A DNA stretch of 41,022 nt from an uncultured Carnobacterium sp. (GCA_937976325.1 CALJSD010000223.1:1-41022), one strand, 5' to 3'; counted from the stretch's first letter, positions 14,374 through 22,949 are shown. Numbers and translations are program-made. The notes: generated by a model not told the origin, from the sequence alone.

Positions 14374-15114
14374 ATGTCACTACAATTAAACAATGTAACT
14401 GCAGGATATACAAAAGTTCCTGTCATTACGGACATCACTTTTGATGTAAATCCGGGCGAGATTTGCGGCCTAATCGGGCTCAATGGTGCCGGGAAGAGTA
14501 CGACGATTAAAGCGATTATTGGGCAACTTACCCCTTTTAGCGGAAGAGTGGAAGTAGAGAAACTTAGCATCCTCGAAAACCAACGTGGCTACCGTCAATC
14601 GATTGCGGTCATTCCAGAAAGCCCAGTTCTTTACGAAGAATTGACATTTAGAGAACATATTGAATTTGTGGCTCGTTCATATAATCAAATGAACGAAGAG
14701 ACAATGGCTCATGCAATGGAACTCGTGGAAGCATTCCGTTTAACGAAGCAATTGGATTGGTTCCCAGCATATTTTTCAAAAGGGATGAAGCAAAAAGTGC
14801 TTATCGTCTGCGCATTAATGCTAGACGTGCCCGTCTATGTGGTCGATGAACCATTTTTAGGACTCGACCCACTAGGAATTCGTACCTTACTGCAAGTCTT
14901 GAAAGAGAAGAAGGAAAAGGGTGCAGCGATTTTAATGTCGACTCACGTATTAGATACGGCTGAGAAGTATTGCGATCGTTTCATCGTGTTACACGAAGGA
15001 AAAGTGATTGCACAAGGCGATATCGAAGGCTTACGCGCAACTTCGAATATTGAAGAAACTTCTCTAGAGGAAATTTACTTTGCATTAACGACAGGGGACG
15101 ATGCCCATGAATAG
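14374..15114 (+). CDS. ecsA: EcsA, ABC transporter ATP-binding protein
   Basis: This 246-residue ATPase has Walker A GLNGAGKST at residues 35-43, signature FSKGMKQKVLIVCAL, Walker B VYVVDEPFLGLDP and an H-loop STHVLD. The variant signature FSKGMKQ and the genomic partner EcsB identify the Ecs transporter. In Bacillus, loss of Ecs affects protein secretion, competence and intramembrane proteolysis (RasP activity); in other Firmicutes EcsAB has been linked to export of peptides produced by membrane proteolysis. The gene has GATAGGAG before the ATG and overlaps ecsB by 14 bases. Confidence 0.92.
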   Translation: MSLQLNNVTAGYTKVPVITDITFDVNPGEICGLIGLNGAGKSTTIKAIIGQLTPFSGRVEVEKLSILENQRGYRQSIAVIPESPVLYEELTFREHIEFVARSYNQMNEETMAHAMELVEAFRLTKQLDWFPAYFSKGMKQKVLIVCALMLDVPVYVVDEPFLGLDPLGIRTLLQVLKEKKEKGAAILMSTHVLDTAEKYCDRFIVLHEGKVIAQGDIEGLRATSNIEETSLEEIYFALTTGDDAHE

Positions 15115-16339
15115 TGCAACAATTTTTGAGGCCCGCGTAAGAAAATATCAAAAGAAAAGCATGAAGTATATTCGCTATATGCTGAACGACCATTTCTTGA
15201 TTGTCTTGTTTTTCTTATTTGGCTTTATCATGGTGCAATACTCGAGTTGGATTCAAACGATTCGTGTATTGGAATGGCCTTTACTAGGGTTACTTGCAGT
15301 TCTACTAGCGAGTGTTCCATTCTTTGGCGGAGTAGCAACGTTGCTCGAACCAGCCGATGGAATCTTTTTATCGGTAGTGGGGCAAGACTTTAAGGCATAT
15401 TTGCAAAAAGCCATTCGTCGTAGTTGGGCGCTTCCGCTTCTTGTGATGCTGTCATCTTCTGGAATTGTCTTTCCAATCGTAGCTCAAGCCTTTGGAACGA
15501 ATATGAGTATGTTCGCAAAGCTATTCCTCTTACAAGTGCTCTTTAAAGATTTATTATTCCGTTGTACGAAATATTCTTATCGCGGAGTGCTCCATTTTAC
15601 ATGGATGGAAAAACTTGGTATTTACGTGATTGCAGTAGCGAACTTCTTCGGAATGTTTTTATGGATTTCTGAAGTTTGGTCATTTGTTTTATTAGTGATC
15701 CCAATTCTTATGAGTGTTTTTATCGAGTACTATTATGGGAAAGCGGCTTTTGTATATCGATTCGATTCTATGATTGAATCGGAATTAGAAAGACAACAAC
15801 GAATTTATCGTTTATATGCATTGTTTGTGGATGTGCCAATGGTGCATAAACCTCAAGCGCATCGCCGTTCATATTTAGATGGCGTATTGAAGGTACTGGT
15901 TGGAAAGAATCCAAGTGGACATCGCTATTTAGTGAGTCGTACGGTCATCCGTACTAGTCAATATATGAGTTTATTATTTCAACTGGCAGTTGTCAGCTTT
16001 GTAGTTGCATTGTTTTCTCAAGAGTATTATTGGAACTTTATCGTCAATGCGTTACTTGTAATGCTATTAGGATTCCAACTTGTTGGGGTTATCCAAAGTG
16101 CCAACACGCAAAATAGTCATTTTGCCTCTCTTGTAGATAGTAAGACGCGTCTACAGGATAATTTATCAGTCCTCATGATGACGATGGTCGCGTCCGGTAT
16201 TGTATTGGGCATTTCTTCAGTGATAGGGATGCGTGAAATGATTGGTTTAGTAGGGATTATTTTCTATCCGATTTTTGGAGTATTCTTTACACAATTTTAT
16301 TTACGTTATCGATTCCTTAAGAAGAGAAGAAAAATTTAA
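15101..16339 (+). CDS. ecsB: EcsB, ABC transporter membrane protein
   Basis: This 412-residue membrane protein (Bacillus EcsB is about 408) has around eight hydrophobic segments arranged in pairs, for example FLIVLFFLFGFIMVQY, LLGLLAVLLASVPFFG and the C-terminal MIGLVGIIFYPIFGVFF. It forms the membrane domain of the Ecs complex with EcsA. The start overlaps the end of ecsA (ATG at 15101, or an in-frame ATG at 15107 two codons later; GGGGACG precedes). Signs of tight coupling and of a dedicated two-gene operon are clear. A substrate cannot be inferred. Confidence 0.9.
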   Translation: MPMNSATIFEARVRKYQKKSMKYIRYMLNDHFLIVLFFLFGFIMVQYSSWIQTIRVLEWPLLGLLAVLLASVPFFGGVATLLEPADGIFLSVVGQDFKAYLQKAIRRSWALPLLVMLSSSGIVFPIVAQAFGTNMSMFAKLFLLQVLFKDLLFRCTKYSYRGVLHFTWMEKLGIYVIAVANFFGMFLWISEVWSFVLLVIPILMSVFIEYYYGKAAFVYRFDSMIESELERQQRIYRLYALFVDVPMVHKPQAHRRSYLDGVLKVLVGKNPSGHRYLVSRTVIRTSQYMSLLFQLAVVSFVVALFSQEYYWNFIVNALLVMLLGFQLVGVIQSANTQNSHFASLVDSKTRLQDNLSVLMMTMVASGIVLGISSVIGMREMIGLVGIIFYPIFGVFFTQFYLRYRFLKKRRKI

Positions 16340-16369
16340 GTTTGTAGGCTAAAAGTAGCGCACAAACTT
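16338..16369. repeat. Hairpin downstream of ecsB
   Basis: AAGTTTGT (16338-16345) and ACAAACTT (16362-16369) are perfect complements around a 16-base loop. No T tract follows on the plus strand, so it is not a standard terminator for ecsB. Confidence 0.5.
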
Positions 16370-16396
16370 GACTCAAATGGTATAAAACCATAAAAT
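16368..16396 (+). promoter_or_regulatory. Promoter of ytmP-trmB-ytzB
   Basis: TTGACT (16368-16373) and TAAAAT (16391-16396) with a 17-base spacer, about 50 bases before the ytmP start. Confidence 0.75.
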
Positions 16397-16448
16397 AAAA
16401 GAATAGATTTATTAAAGGAAACAGAATTTGTCGTTAGGGATGGAATAG

Positions 16449-17252
16449 ATGGAATATAACATGGACTCAGGATGGGATCTCCATCCAATTGGTGGGGACA
16501 CCGGTCAAGCGTACATGGGTGTAAAAGACCATGAACGTGTATTTCTAAAGAGAAATGCTTCACCGTTTTTAGCGGTGCTATCGGGTGAAGGTATCACTCC
16601 TAAGTTAATATGGACCAAACGTGCGGGTAATGGTGATGTCATTACAGCTCAAGAATGGTTGTCTGGAAGATCCCTCACTAAGGAAGAAATGGGGTCCGTC
16701 GAAGTCATTGAGCTGTTAAAACAAATTCATCAATCCCCAAATCTTTTACAAATGTTGCAACAAATTCAAGGTGAAGAGTATAGCACTCAAAAATTCATCG
16801 ATGAATATTTAAATAATTTACAGTCAGGATTACAAACCCACCGTTTCTTAAATGAAGTATTGAATTACTTAATTGAAACAATTCCGCTTGTGAGTGAAGT
16901 TGGGAAAACGGTATGTCACGGAGACTTAGACCGTCGTAACTTTATGTTATCAGAAGACGAGAAGCTCTACCTTGTCGACTGGGAAATGGTTCGCCTTGCC
17001 GATCCGGTTTCTGATTTGACAATGATATTGACGCAATACATTCCTGTTCATCAATGGGGTGAATGGCTTGATATGTATGGCTTACAACTGTCTACAAATA
17101 TTTATCAACGAATTGAATGGTATGCTCTCATGAATTGCTTGAATTACATTAAGAAAACGCACTTCGAGGGACGTTACCTTGAAATGAATGAGAAAATTCT
17201 TTTGGTGAAGTCGATTTATAATAATCGTATTGGAAAGCCAACAGAAGAATAG
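16449..17252 (+). CDS. ytmP: YtmP, choline/aminoglycoside kinase-like phosphotransferase
   Basis: This 267-residue kinase-fold protein of the APH/ChoK superfamily has the catalytic loop VCHGDLDRRNFML, where HGDxxxxN holds the catalytic aspartate, and YLVDWEMVRLADPVSDLTMI, the metal-binding segment. Lysine and glutamate positions of the N-lobe are plausible (VFLKRNASPF). It is next to trmB exactly as ytmP lies next to trmB (ytmQ) in Bacillus subtilis. The substrate is unknown; family members phosphorylate small alcohols, choline or aminoglycosides. The start is preceded by TAGGGATGG. The next gene, trmB, begins 14 bases later. Confidence 0.88.
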   Translation: MEYNMDSGWDLHPIGGDTGQAYMGVKDHERVFLKRNASPFLAVLSGEGITPKLIWTKRAGNGDVITAQEWLSGRSLTKEEMGSVEVIELLKQIHQSPNLLQMLQQIQGEEYSTQKFIDEYLNNLQSGLQTHRFLNEVLNYLIETIPLVSEVGKTVCHGDLDRRNFMLSEDEKLYLVDWEMVRLADPVSDLTMILTQYIPVHQWGEWLDMYGLQLSTNIYQRIEWYALMNCLNYIKKTHFEGRYLEMNEKILLVKSIYNNRIGKPTEE

Positions 17253-17266
17253 ACAGGAGTTAGACT

Positions 17267-17935
17267 TTGAGATTAAGAAATAAACCTTGGGCAAAAGATG
17301 CACTAGCAGCTCACCCAGAAATGGTCATCCAAGATCCAGCGCAATGGAAAGGAAGATGGCATGAACGTTTTGGCAATAACAATCCAATCCATATCGAGAT
17401 TGGTTCTGGGAAAGGTCAATTCGTGAGCGGCATGGCTCGTCAAAACCCAAACATTAACTATATTGGAATTGAAATTCAAGAAAGCGTCCTTGTAGTCGCG
17501 CTTGAAAAAGCTCTTGCAGCAGATGTTCCAAACTTACAATTATTACATGTGAACGGTGGACAAGTAACAGACTACTTCGAAGATGGTGAAGTAGACCAAA
17601 TTTACTTGAACTTCTCAGATCCATGGCCAAAGAAACGTCATGCGAAACGTCGCTTGACTCATGAAAGTTTCTTAGTCGGATATGAAAAAGTATTACAACC
17701 ATTTGGAGAATTACACTTCAAGACAGATAACCGCGGATTGTTTGAATACAGCCTTGCGTCATTCTCACAATTTGGACTTGTGTTAAAACAAGTTTGGTTA
17801 GATTTACATCAAGTGGAATTTCCAGGAAATGTGATGACAGAATACGAAGAGAAATTCTCAGCAAAAGGTCATCCAATTTATCGTGTGGAAGTGATTTTCC
17901 CACAGGATAGAAAAGCTTTTAAACAACCTGAATAA
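17267..17935 (+). CDS. trmB: TrmB, tRNA (guanine-N7-)-methyltransferase
   Basis: This 222-residue SAM-dependent enzyme methylates G46 at N7 in the tRNA variable loop. It contains the SAM-binding IEIGSGKGQFV, the central NFSDPWPKKRHAKRRLT typical of TrmB, and a C-terminal ETEY/TDY-type region (VMTEYEEKFSAKGHPIYRVE). The start is a TTG at 17267: AGGAG lies 7 bases upstream, the protein starts MRLRNKPWAKD like other TrmB proteins, and the first ATG is 18 codons later. It is co-transcribed with ytmP (14-base gap) and ytzB (22-base gap). Confidence 0.95.
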   Translation: MRLRNKPWAKDALAAHPEMVIQDPAQWKGRWHERFGNNNPIHIEIGSGKGQFVSGMARQNPNINYIGIEIQESVLVVALEKALAADVPNLQLLHVNGGQVTDYFEDGEVDQIYLNFSDPWPKKRHAKRRLTHESFLVGYEKVLQPFGELHFKTDNRGLFEYSLASFSQFGLVLKQVWLDLHQVEFPGNVMTEYEEKFSAKGHPIYRVEVIFPQDRKAFKQPE

Positions 17936-17957
17936 CAAATAAAGGAGCCTGATTCAT

Positions 17958-18284
17958 ATGGAATCAAAAAATAGTTTCAAAGGTGCAAGTTTTCTTCTAG
18001 CAGCGGGTGCTGTTATTGGAGCATGGGTCACTTCAAAATGGTTTGAACGCAGAAATGTCAATGGAGATGTTATTGTTCAAAATGTACGTAAATTATTTCA
18101 AGTAGTAGGTACGATCGAAGGCTCTTGGATTGAGATGGAACCTGTATTCGTAGATAGCCCAGAATTTTATGGGGAAGTTTATTATGGCGGAGTTACTCGC
18201 AAAGAAGATGATGAACTTGTACAATACGAATTTTATGCAGATGCAAAAACAGGAGCCGTTATTGATTTATACAAAATTGGATAA
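17958..18284 (+). CDS. YtzB-like membrane-anchored PepSY-type protein
   Basis: This 108-residue protein has an N-terminal hydrophobic segment (residues 10-25, SFLLAAGAVIGAWVTSKWF). The rest resembles a small PepSY-type domain ending in YEFYADAKTGAVIDLYKIG, the usual end strand of such domains. Such proteins are usually anchored outside the membrane and may bind or inhibit peptidases. In Bacillus the corresponding small gene (ytzB) sits in the same neighbourhood. AAAGGAG precedes the ATG and a terminator follows, so it closes the ytmP-trmB operon. Function is unknown. Confidence 0.75.
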   Translation: MESKNSFKGASFLLAAGAVIGAWVTSKWFERRNVNGDVIVQNVRKLFQVVGTIEGSWIEMEPVFVDSPEFYGEVYYGGVTRKEDDELVQYEFYADAKTGAVIDLYKIG

Positions 18285-18290
18285 TCAAAG

Positions 18291-18314
18291 AAAGCTGGAG
18301 GACCTCCAGCTTTT
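18291..18314 (+). terminator. Terminator after the ytzB-like gene
   Basis: A perfect 10-bp stem (18291-18300 with 18304-18313) with a GAC loop and a short T run. Confidence 0.88.
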
Positions 18315-18361
18315 GGCGCGTTTATAAGATGTTTTATAGAAGTAGGAAAGAAGAGGATACA

Positions 18362-19447
18362 ATGGAAGCTCAAACAGAACAATTAATCAAAACGTTAACA
18401 GAAATGAAAGGGACAAGTGGACACGAAGGCCGTATTCGTGAATTTATGAGAAGCGAATTAACACCTTTAGTAGACCGTGTGGAACAAGATGGTCTTGGCG
18501 GTATTTTTGGGGTTCGTGATAGCAAAGAAGAAGATGCACCACGCATTATGATTGCAGCGCACATGGACGAAGTTGGTTTCATGGTAACAAACATCACTCC
18601 AAACGGAATGTTCAAAGTAAGTCCTTTAGGTGGATGGAACCCATATGTGGTTTCAGCACAACGTTTTACTTTATTAACTCGTAATGGAGACTATCCAATT
18701 ATTTCATCTTCAATCCCACCACACTTATTACGTGCAGCTGGTGGTCAACAAGCTGCTGTGAAAGTAACCGACATTTTATTTGATGCTGGGTTTACTTCAC
18801 GTGAAGAAGCGCTTGAATATGGTTGCCGTCCTGGTGATACAATCGTTCCGGATGTAGAAACTATTTGGACGGCCAATAAGAAACGCATGATTTCTAAATG
18901 TTGGGATAACCGTTACGGATGTACAGTCGTTCTTGAAGCGTTAAAAGCTGTTAAAGATGAAACTTTACCAAATACATTAATCGCTGGAGCAAACGTGCAA
19001 GAAGAAGTTGGATTACGTGGTACGGGTCCAAGTGTGACGAAGTTCAATCCTGATTTATTCTTTGCGGTAGACTGCTCAGCAGCAGATGATATTAGTGGTT
19101 CAAAAGAAACATTTGGACACTTAGACCAAGGATTCTTATTACGTATTTTAGACCCAGGTATGGTGACTCTTCCTCGTATGAAAGAATTCCTAGAAGACAC
19201 TGCGTTAACTCATAACATTCCGTTCCAATACTTTGTTTCTCAAGGTGGAACAGATGCTGGTAAAGCACACTTAATGAATCAAGGAGTTCCTAGTGCAGTG
19301 ATTGGGGTATGTGCTCGTTATATTCATACACACCAAACAATGTTCTCTATTAAAGACTACGAAGCAGCACGTGAAATGGTTATCCAAACAATCCGTGCGT
19401 TAGACCGTAGCACAGTGAACACTATTTTAGACGGAAGAACAAATTAA
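18362..19447 (+). CDS. pepA: PepA-type M42 glutamyl aminopeptidase
   Basis: This 361-residue cocatalytic metallo-aminopeptidase of family M42 removes N-terminal residues, commonly Glu/Asp, from peptides in the cytoplasm. Metal ligands and catalytic residues are recognisable in AAHMDEVGFMV, CWDNRYGC, NVQEEVGLRG (the catalytic EE), FAVDCS and the C-terminal IHTHQTMFSIKDYE. I chose the ATG at 18362 because AGAAGAGG lies just upstream; an in-frame ATG at 18329 has no ribosome site. A weak promoter (TTGGCG at 18313-18318 and TATAGA at 18335-18340, 16 apart) fits between the terminator and this start. The neighbouring ytpR follows 19 bases later. Confidence 0.93.
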   Translation: MEAQTEQLIKTLTEMKGTSGHEGRIREFMRSELTPLVDRVEQDGLGGIFGVRDSKEEDAPRIMIAAHMDEVGFMVTNITPNGMFKVSPLGGWNPYVVSAQRFTLLTRNGDYPIISSSIPPHLLRAAGGQQAAVKVTDILFDAGFTSREEALEYGCRPGDTIVPDVETIWTANKKRMISKCWDNRYGCTVVLEALKAVKDETLPNTLIAGANVQEEVGLRGTGPSVTKFNPDLFFAVDCSAADDISGSKETFGHLDQGFLLRILDPGMVTLPRMKEFLEDTALTHNIPFQYFVSQGGTDAGKAHLMNQGVPSAVIGVCARYIHTHQTMFSIKDYEAAREMVIQTIRALDRSTVNTILDGRTN

Positions 19448-19466
19448 GAGTAAAGAGGTACAATTT

Positions 19467-20093
19467 ATGTGGTTAAGTTTTTATAACAAAAAGGGTATCG
19501 GTGATACGTTATTATTAACAAGTGGAACTGCAAACCGCTACGACGTCGACTTTGAGAAAAAAGGAAATGTGACTCAAGTCTTTGTTCGTGAGTCGAAAGA
19601 AGTTCTAGGCTATAATATTGAAAAGATTTCTGAAGTGATTTCATTTGAAGAAGATGGACAACAAGTCTTAACTCCCAAGCAACAAGAAGTTGTCAAAGGA
19701 TTGATTGAAAAAGCTGGATTTGATGTTTCAACTTTAGATTTAACACCGGAAGATGCGCTTGTAGTTGGATACGTTGAAAGTTGCGTAGATCATGAAGATT
19801 CTGACCACTTACATGTGACAATGACACGAGTAAGCGACTCTGAAGTGTTACAAATCGTCTGCGGAGCACCAAACGTGAAAGCAGGACAAAAAGTGGTTGT
19901 TGCTAAACCTGGTACAGTAATGCCAAGTGGCGCTATCATTTGGGCTGGAGAATTACGCGGAGTGGCTAGTCACGGAATGCTTTGTTCAGCACGTGAATTA
20001 GGATTAGAAAACGCACCAGCGAAAAAAGGAATCTTAGTATTAGATGATGCGACTCCTGTTGGAACGCCATTTAAATCATTAAACTTACAATAA
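19467..20093 (+). CDS. ytpR: YtpR, tRNA-binding domain protein
   Basis: This 208-residue protein has an N-terminal beta-rich domain of about 90 residues and a C-terminal OB-fold tRNA-binding domain (VVGYVESCVDHEDSDHLHVT, IVCGAPNVKAGQKVVVAKPG, LRGVASHGMLCSARELGL). The latter matches the N-terminal domain of phenylalanyl-tRNA synthetase beta chain and EMAP-type domains. The exact role is unknown, but it is presumed to bind tRNA or structured RNA. It sits between pepA and the unknown gene at 20110, the same order as in Bacillus (ytpR-ytpS/sftA-murC). AAAGAGG is the ribosome site. Confidence 0.92.
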   Translation: MWLSFYNKKGIGDTLLLTSGTANRYDVDFEKKGNVTQVFVRESKEVLGYNIEKISEVISFEEDGQQVLTPKQQEVVKGLIEKAGFDVSTLDLTPEDALVVGYVESCVDHEDSDHLHVTMTRVSDSEVLQIVCGAPNVKAGQKVVVAKPGTVMPSGAIIWAGELRGVASHGMLCSARELGLENAPAKKGILVLDDATPVGTPFKSLNLQ

Positions 20094-20109
20094 AGGAGGA
20101 TACGGAGTC

Positions 20110-20916
20110 ATGAATGAACCATTTAACGAGAAAAACGATTCATTCGCATCGCTTCAAGCGAGACGTGAAAAGTCTACTTTTCCAAATTACTTGAAGCAAG
20201 GTCAAACTTTTGAAGATCAAGTCGTTGAAGAAATGACGCGAGTTGATGTGACAAGAAAAGATGAGACTCCACAAGAATCCTTACCTTTTGATGAGCGACC
20301 TGATGCAGCACTCTTACAACCAATTGAAAAAGAGGAGCATCAATTACCCGCGCAATTCCGTTCATTTAAGGAAAAAGCGACGGAAGGTCATCAAAAATAT
20401 AAACCGCGTGTGGATTGGACTTCTTATTTGAATACGAATCAACGCAAACCTTTTAAACCGAGTACGGTACCTTCAAGTACTAGAGGTTTAGAACAAGAAG
20501 AGACACCAAAAGTTTCTTATCGTGAATTAGAAAATGAGTTATTGCCAAATAGTACGGACTTGATTTTATTCGAAAAAGAAGAAGCTTTATTGGTATCGGT
20601 TGAGGAACAAGAAGATACAATCGAGAAACGCTTGAAGGAGTACAATGGCACCTCTTATGAGAAACCAGTACAAAGCCAAGTTTTCACAACAAAGGGCTAT
20701 GTACCAGCCTTTAAACGCAAACAAGAATCAGATGTTGAAGTCGTGCAAGAGTCCTTGTTAGAAGGGTTGCCGGAGACAAAAGTTGAAAGACGAAAAGCAC
20801 CGGAGAAACCACTAACAGGAAAACAAAGACGCGCAATGAAAAAATCGTTATCGATGATTATGGAACAGGAGCAACATGAACGTCAGTTGCCATATGTTCA
20901 TCCGAAAAAACAGTAG
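20110..20916 (+). CDS. Unknown charged, largely disordered protein in the sftA position
   Basis: I do not recognise this 268-residue protein. It is hydrophilic throughout, with no signal peptide, membrane segment, P-loop or cysteine. It is very rich in Glu, Lys, Gln and Pro. The C-terminal TGKQRRAMKKSLSMIMEQEQHERQ looks like a short basic helix followed by an acidic one. Gene order is ytpR, this gene, murC; in Bacillus the gene between ytpR and murC is sftA, a cytosolic FtsK-like DNA translocase whose N-terminal part is also charged and low in structure. It might be an sftA relative without motor domain, or a lineage-specific division protein; both are guesses. The ribosome site AAAGGAGG is strong. 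Confidence 0.8.
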   Translation: MNEPFNEKNDSFASLQARREKSTFPNYLKQGQTFEDQVVEEMTRVDVTRKDETPQESLPFDERPDAALLQPIEKEEHQLPAQFRSFKEKATEGHQKYKPRVDWTSYLNTNQRKPFKPSTVPSSTRGLEQEETPKVSYRELENELLPNSTDLILFEKEEALLVSVEEQEDTIEKRLKEYNGTSYEKPVQSQVFTTKGYVPAFKRKQESDVEVVQESLLEGLPETKVERRKAPEKPLTGKQRRAMKKSLSMIMEQEQHERQLPYVHPKKQ

Positions 20917-20936
20917 TAGAAAAGCGAGGAGAAAAA

Positions 20937-22268
20937 ATGGATAAAAGTAAGATTTATCACTTTACGGGAATAAAAGGATCAGGAATGAGCGCATTAGCCT
21001 TAGTATTACATGGGGAAGGTTATAAAGTGCAAGGGTCAGACTTAGAACAATATTTCTTCACTCAAAAAGGATTGGAAGAAGCTGGAATTACATTGTTACC
21101 ATTCAGCGCTGACAATATTAAAGAAGGACAAATTGTTATTGCAGGGAACGCATTTCCAGATAGCCATGAAGAATTAGTTTCTGCACGTGAAAAAGGTGTA
21201 GAAGTGATTCGTTATCACAAATTCTTAGGTGAATTATTAAAAGGATATAAGAGTGTTGCCATTACTGGTTCGCACGGAAAAACAAGTACAACAGGATTGC
21301 TATCTCACGTATTAAGTGGAATGGAACCAACAAGTTATCTTATCGGTGATGGAACTGGTAAAGGGATTGAAAATTCAGAGTATTTTGTTTTAGAAGCTTG
21401 TGAATATAAACGTCACTTTATGGCATACCGTCCAGACTATGCAATCATGACAAACATCGACTTTGACCATCCAGACTACTATACAGATATCGACGACGTT
21501 CAAAGTGCTTTTGAAGCATTTGGTAAACAAGTGAAAAAAGGAATCATCGCTTGTGGGGATGACGAAAGATTACGTACATTAGATGCCATCGTACCTGTTA
21601 CTTATTATGGTGTCGGTGAACACAATGATGTGATTGCTAAAAACATTCGTAAAGAAAAAGGCGGAAGCTACTTCGATGCGTACATTAAAGGTGAATTATA
21701 TGGTCATTTCTATATTCCAACATATGGAGACCACAACATCCTTAATGCATTAGCGATTATCGCATTCTACTACTTAAACGATTTAGATCGTAATGAATTA
21801 GCTGAGCAATTCAGCACTTTCGGTGGAGTAAAACGTCGCTTCTCTGAAAAAGTGATTAACGGCGTGACAATCATCGATGACTACGCTCACCACCCATCTG
21901 AAATTCGTGCAACATTAGATGCGGCACGTCAAAAATATCCAGAAAAAGAAGTGGTGGCGGTCTTCCAACCACATACATTTACTCGTACAATCGCGCTTTT
22001 AGAAGAGTTTGCGGCAGTGTTATCACTTGCTGACCACGTATACTTATGCGATATCTTTGCATCTGTTCGTGAAGAAGCAGGGGATGTTTCTATCGAAGAC
22101 TTAGCTAAACTGGTTAAAGGTGGCGCGAAAGTATTACCACTTGATAATGTATCTCCATTATTAAACTATAAAGACGCTGTAATCGTGTTTATGGGAGCAG
22201 GGGACGTTCAAAAATATGAGTTTGCTTATGAAAAACTCTTATCAAATACTTCTCCAACACAAAACTAA
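20937..22268 (+). CDS. murC: MurC, UDP-N-acetylmuramate--L-alanine ligase
   Basis: This 443-residue cytoplasmic ATP-dependent ligase adds the first amino acid, L-alanine, to the peptidoglycan precursor. The UDP-binding N-terminal domain starts with YHFTGIKGSGMSALAL. The central domain has the ATP loop ITGSHGKTSTTG at about residues 109-120 and the CEYKRHF and NIDFDHPDYY blocks. The C-terminal domain has DDYAHHPSEIRATL and FQPHTFTRT, all Mur-ligase hallmarks; the sequence is complete. It starts 20 bases after the unknown gene with GAGGAG, and a terminator follows. Confidence 0.97.
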   Translation: MDKSKIYHFTGIKGSGMSALALVLHGEGYKVQGSDLEQYFFTQKGLEEAGITLLPFSADNIKEGQIVIAGNAFPDSHEELVSAREKGVEVIRYHKFLGELLKGYKSVAITGSHGKTSTTGLLSHVLSGMEPTSYLIGDGTGKGIENSEYFVLEACEYKRHFMAYRPDYAIMTNIDFDHPDYYTDIDDVQSAFEAFGKQVKKGIIACGDDERLRTLDAIVPVTYYGVGEHNDVIAKNIRKEKGGSYFDAYIKGELYGHFYIPTYGDHNILNALAIIAFYYLNDLDRNELAEQFSTFGGVKRRFSEKVINGVTIIDDYAHHPSEIRATLDAARQKYPEKEVVAVFQPHTFTRTIALLEEFAAVLSLADHVYLCDIFASVREEAGDVSIEDLAKLVKGGAKVLPLDNVSPLLNYKDAVIVFMGAGDVQKYEFAYEKLLSNTSPTQN

Positions 22269-22276
22269 ATGAACAT

Positions 22277-22304
22277 AAAAGCTTGGCAGAAAGTCAAGCT
22301 TTTT
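22277..22304 (+). terminator. Terminator after murC
   Basis: A 9-bp stem (22277-22285 with 22295-22303) with a 9-base loop; the T tract is short and interrupted, then TTTTT. Confidence 0.8.
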
Positions 22305-22374
22305 CTGTTTTTATAAACGCTCAGTAGAATAGTACACTTTCTATTTAATTTAATAGATTTGATTTGGAGGAGAA

Positions 22375-22416
22375 ATGATAAAATATAAAATTGAAGCAAA
22401 TTTTTGGAGGGCTTAA
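22375..22416 (+). CDS. 13-residue leader peptide upstream of the GNAT gene
   Basis: TTTGGAGGAGAA precedes an ATG at 22375 that opens a frame of 13 sense codons (MIKYKIEANFWRA) with a stop at 22414-22416. The GNAT gene begins 2 bases later, and its own ribosome site (TGGAGG, 22405-22410) is embedded in the last codons of the peptide. Ribosomes translating it would occlude or deliver to the second start. It could be a regulatory leader or the truncated start of a lost gene. Confidence 0.5.
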   Translation: MIKYKIEANFWRA

Positions 22417-22417
22417 G

Positions 22418-22918
22418 ATGAATTTGAGTAAATTATCAACGATATATAATATTAGAAGGATGGGAGAAAATGATGTATCGCTTATTTTGGATTTAGAAAA
22501 TGGCAATCCATTGTATTTTAACTATTGTCCACCAAAGCCTAGTAAACAATCTGTATTAAATGATTTAAAAGCTCTTCCAGAAGGTAAAAACATGGATGAT
22601 AAATTTTACATAGGCTTTTTTAAGGAAAATAGATTAGTTGCTATTATGGATTTCATTGTATCTTTTCCGATAAAAGAAACTATCTATATCGGCCTTTTTA
22701 TGATGGATTGTAAAGAGTCTGGACAAGGAAAGGGAAGCCTTATTATTAATGAGGTTTTAACAGCCTTTAGAGAAGAAGGATTTAATAAAGTAAGGCTTGC
22801 TTATATGAAAGGAAATCCTCAAAGTAAAAGATTTTGGGAAAAATGCGGTTTTATGGAAACTGGAATTGAAAGAAAGAACGAACATGGAAAAGCTGTCGTT
22901 TTAGAAAAATCATTATAA
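22418..22918 (+). CDS. GNAT family N-acetyltransferase, AT-rich
   Basis: This 166-residue GNAT protein has the acetyl-CoA loop in ESGQGKGSLIINEVL and a C-terminal FWEKCGFMETG block typical of the fold, with NPQSKRFWEKCGF as the usual last beta-bulge segment. Base composition is visibly lower in G+C than that of murC and polA on either side, with many AT-ended codons, suggesting lateral transfer. I took the ATG at 22418 because it has GGAGG 7 bases upstream; an in-frame TTG at 22391 has no good site and lies inside the leader peptide. The substrate is unknown. Confidence 0.83.
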   Translation: MNLSKLSTIYNIRRMGENDVSLILDLENGNPLYFNYCPPKPSKQSVLNDLKALPEGKNMDDKFYIGFFKENRLVAIMDFIVSFPIKETIYIGLFMMDCKESGQGKGSLIINEVLTAFREEGFNKVRLAYMKGNPQSKRFWEKCGFMETGIERKNEHGKAVVLEKSL

Positions 22919-22949
22919 ACAGTTTGAGATGAAATATATTCTTACAAAA

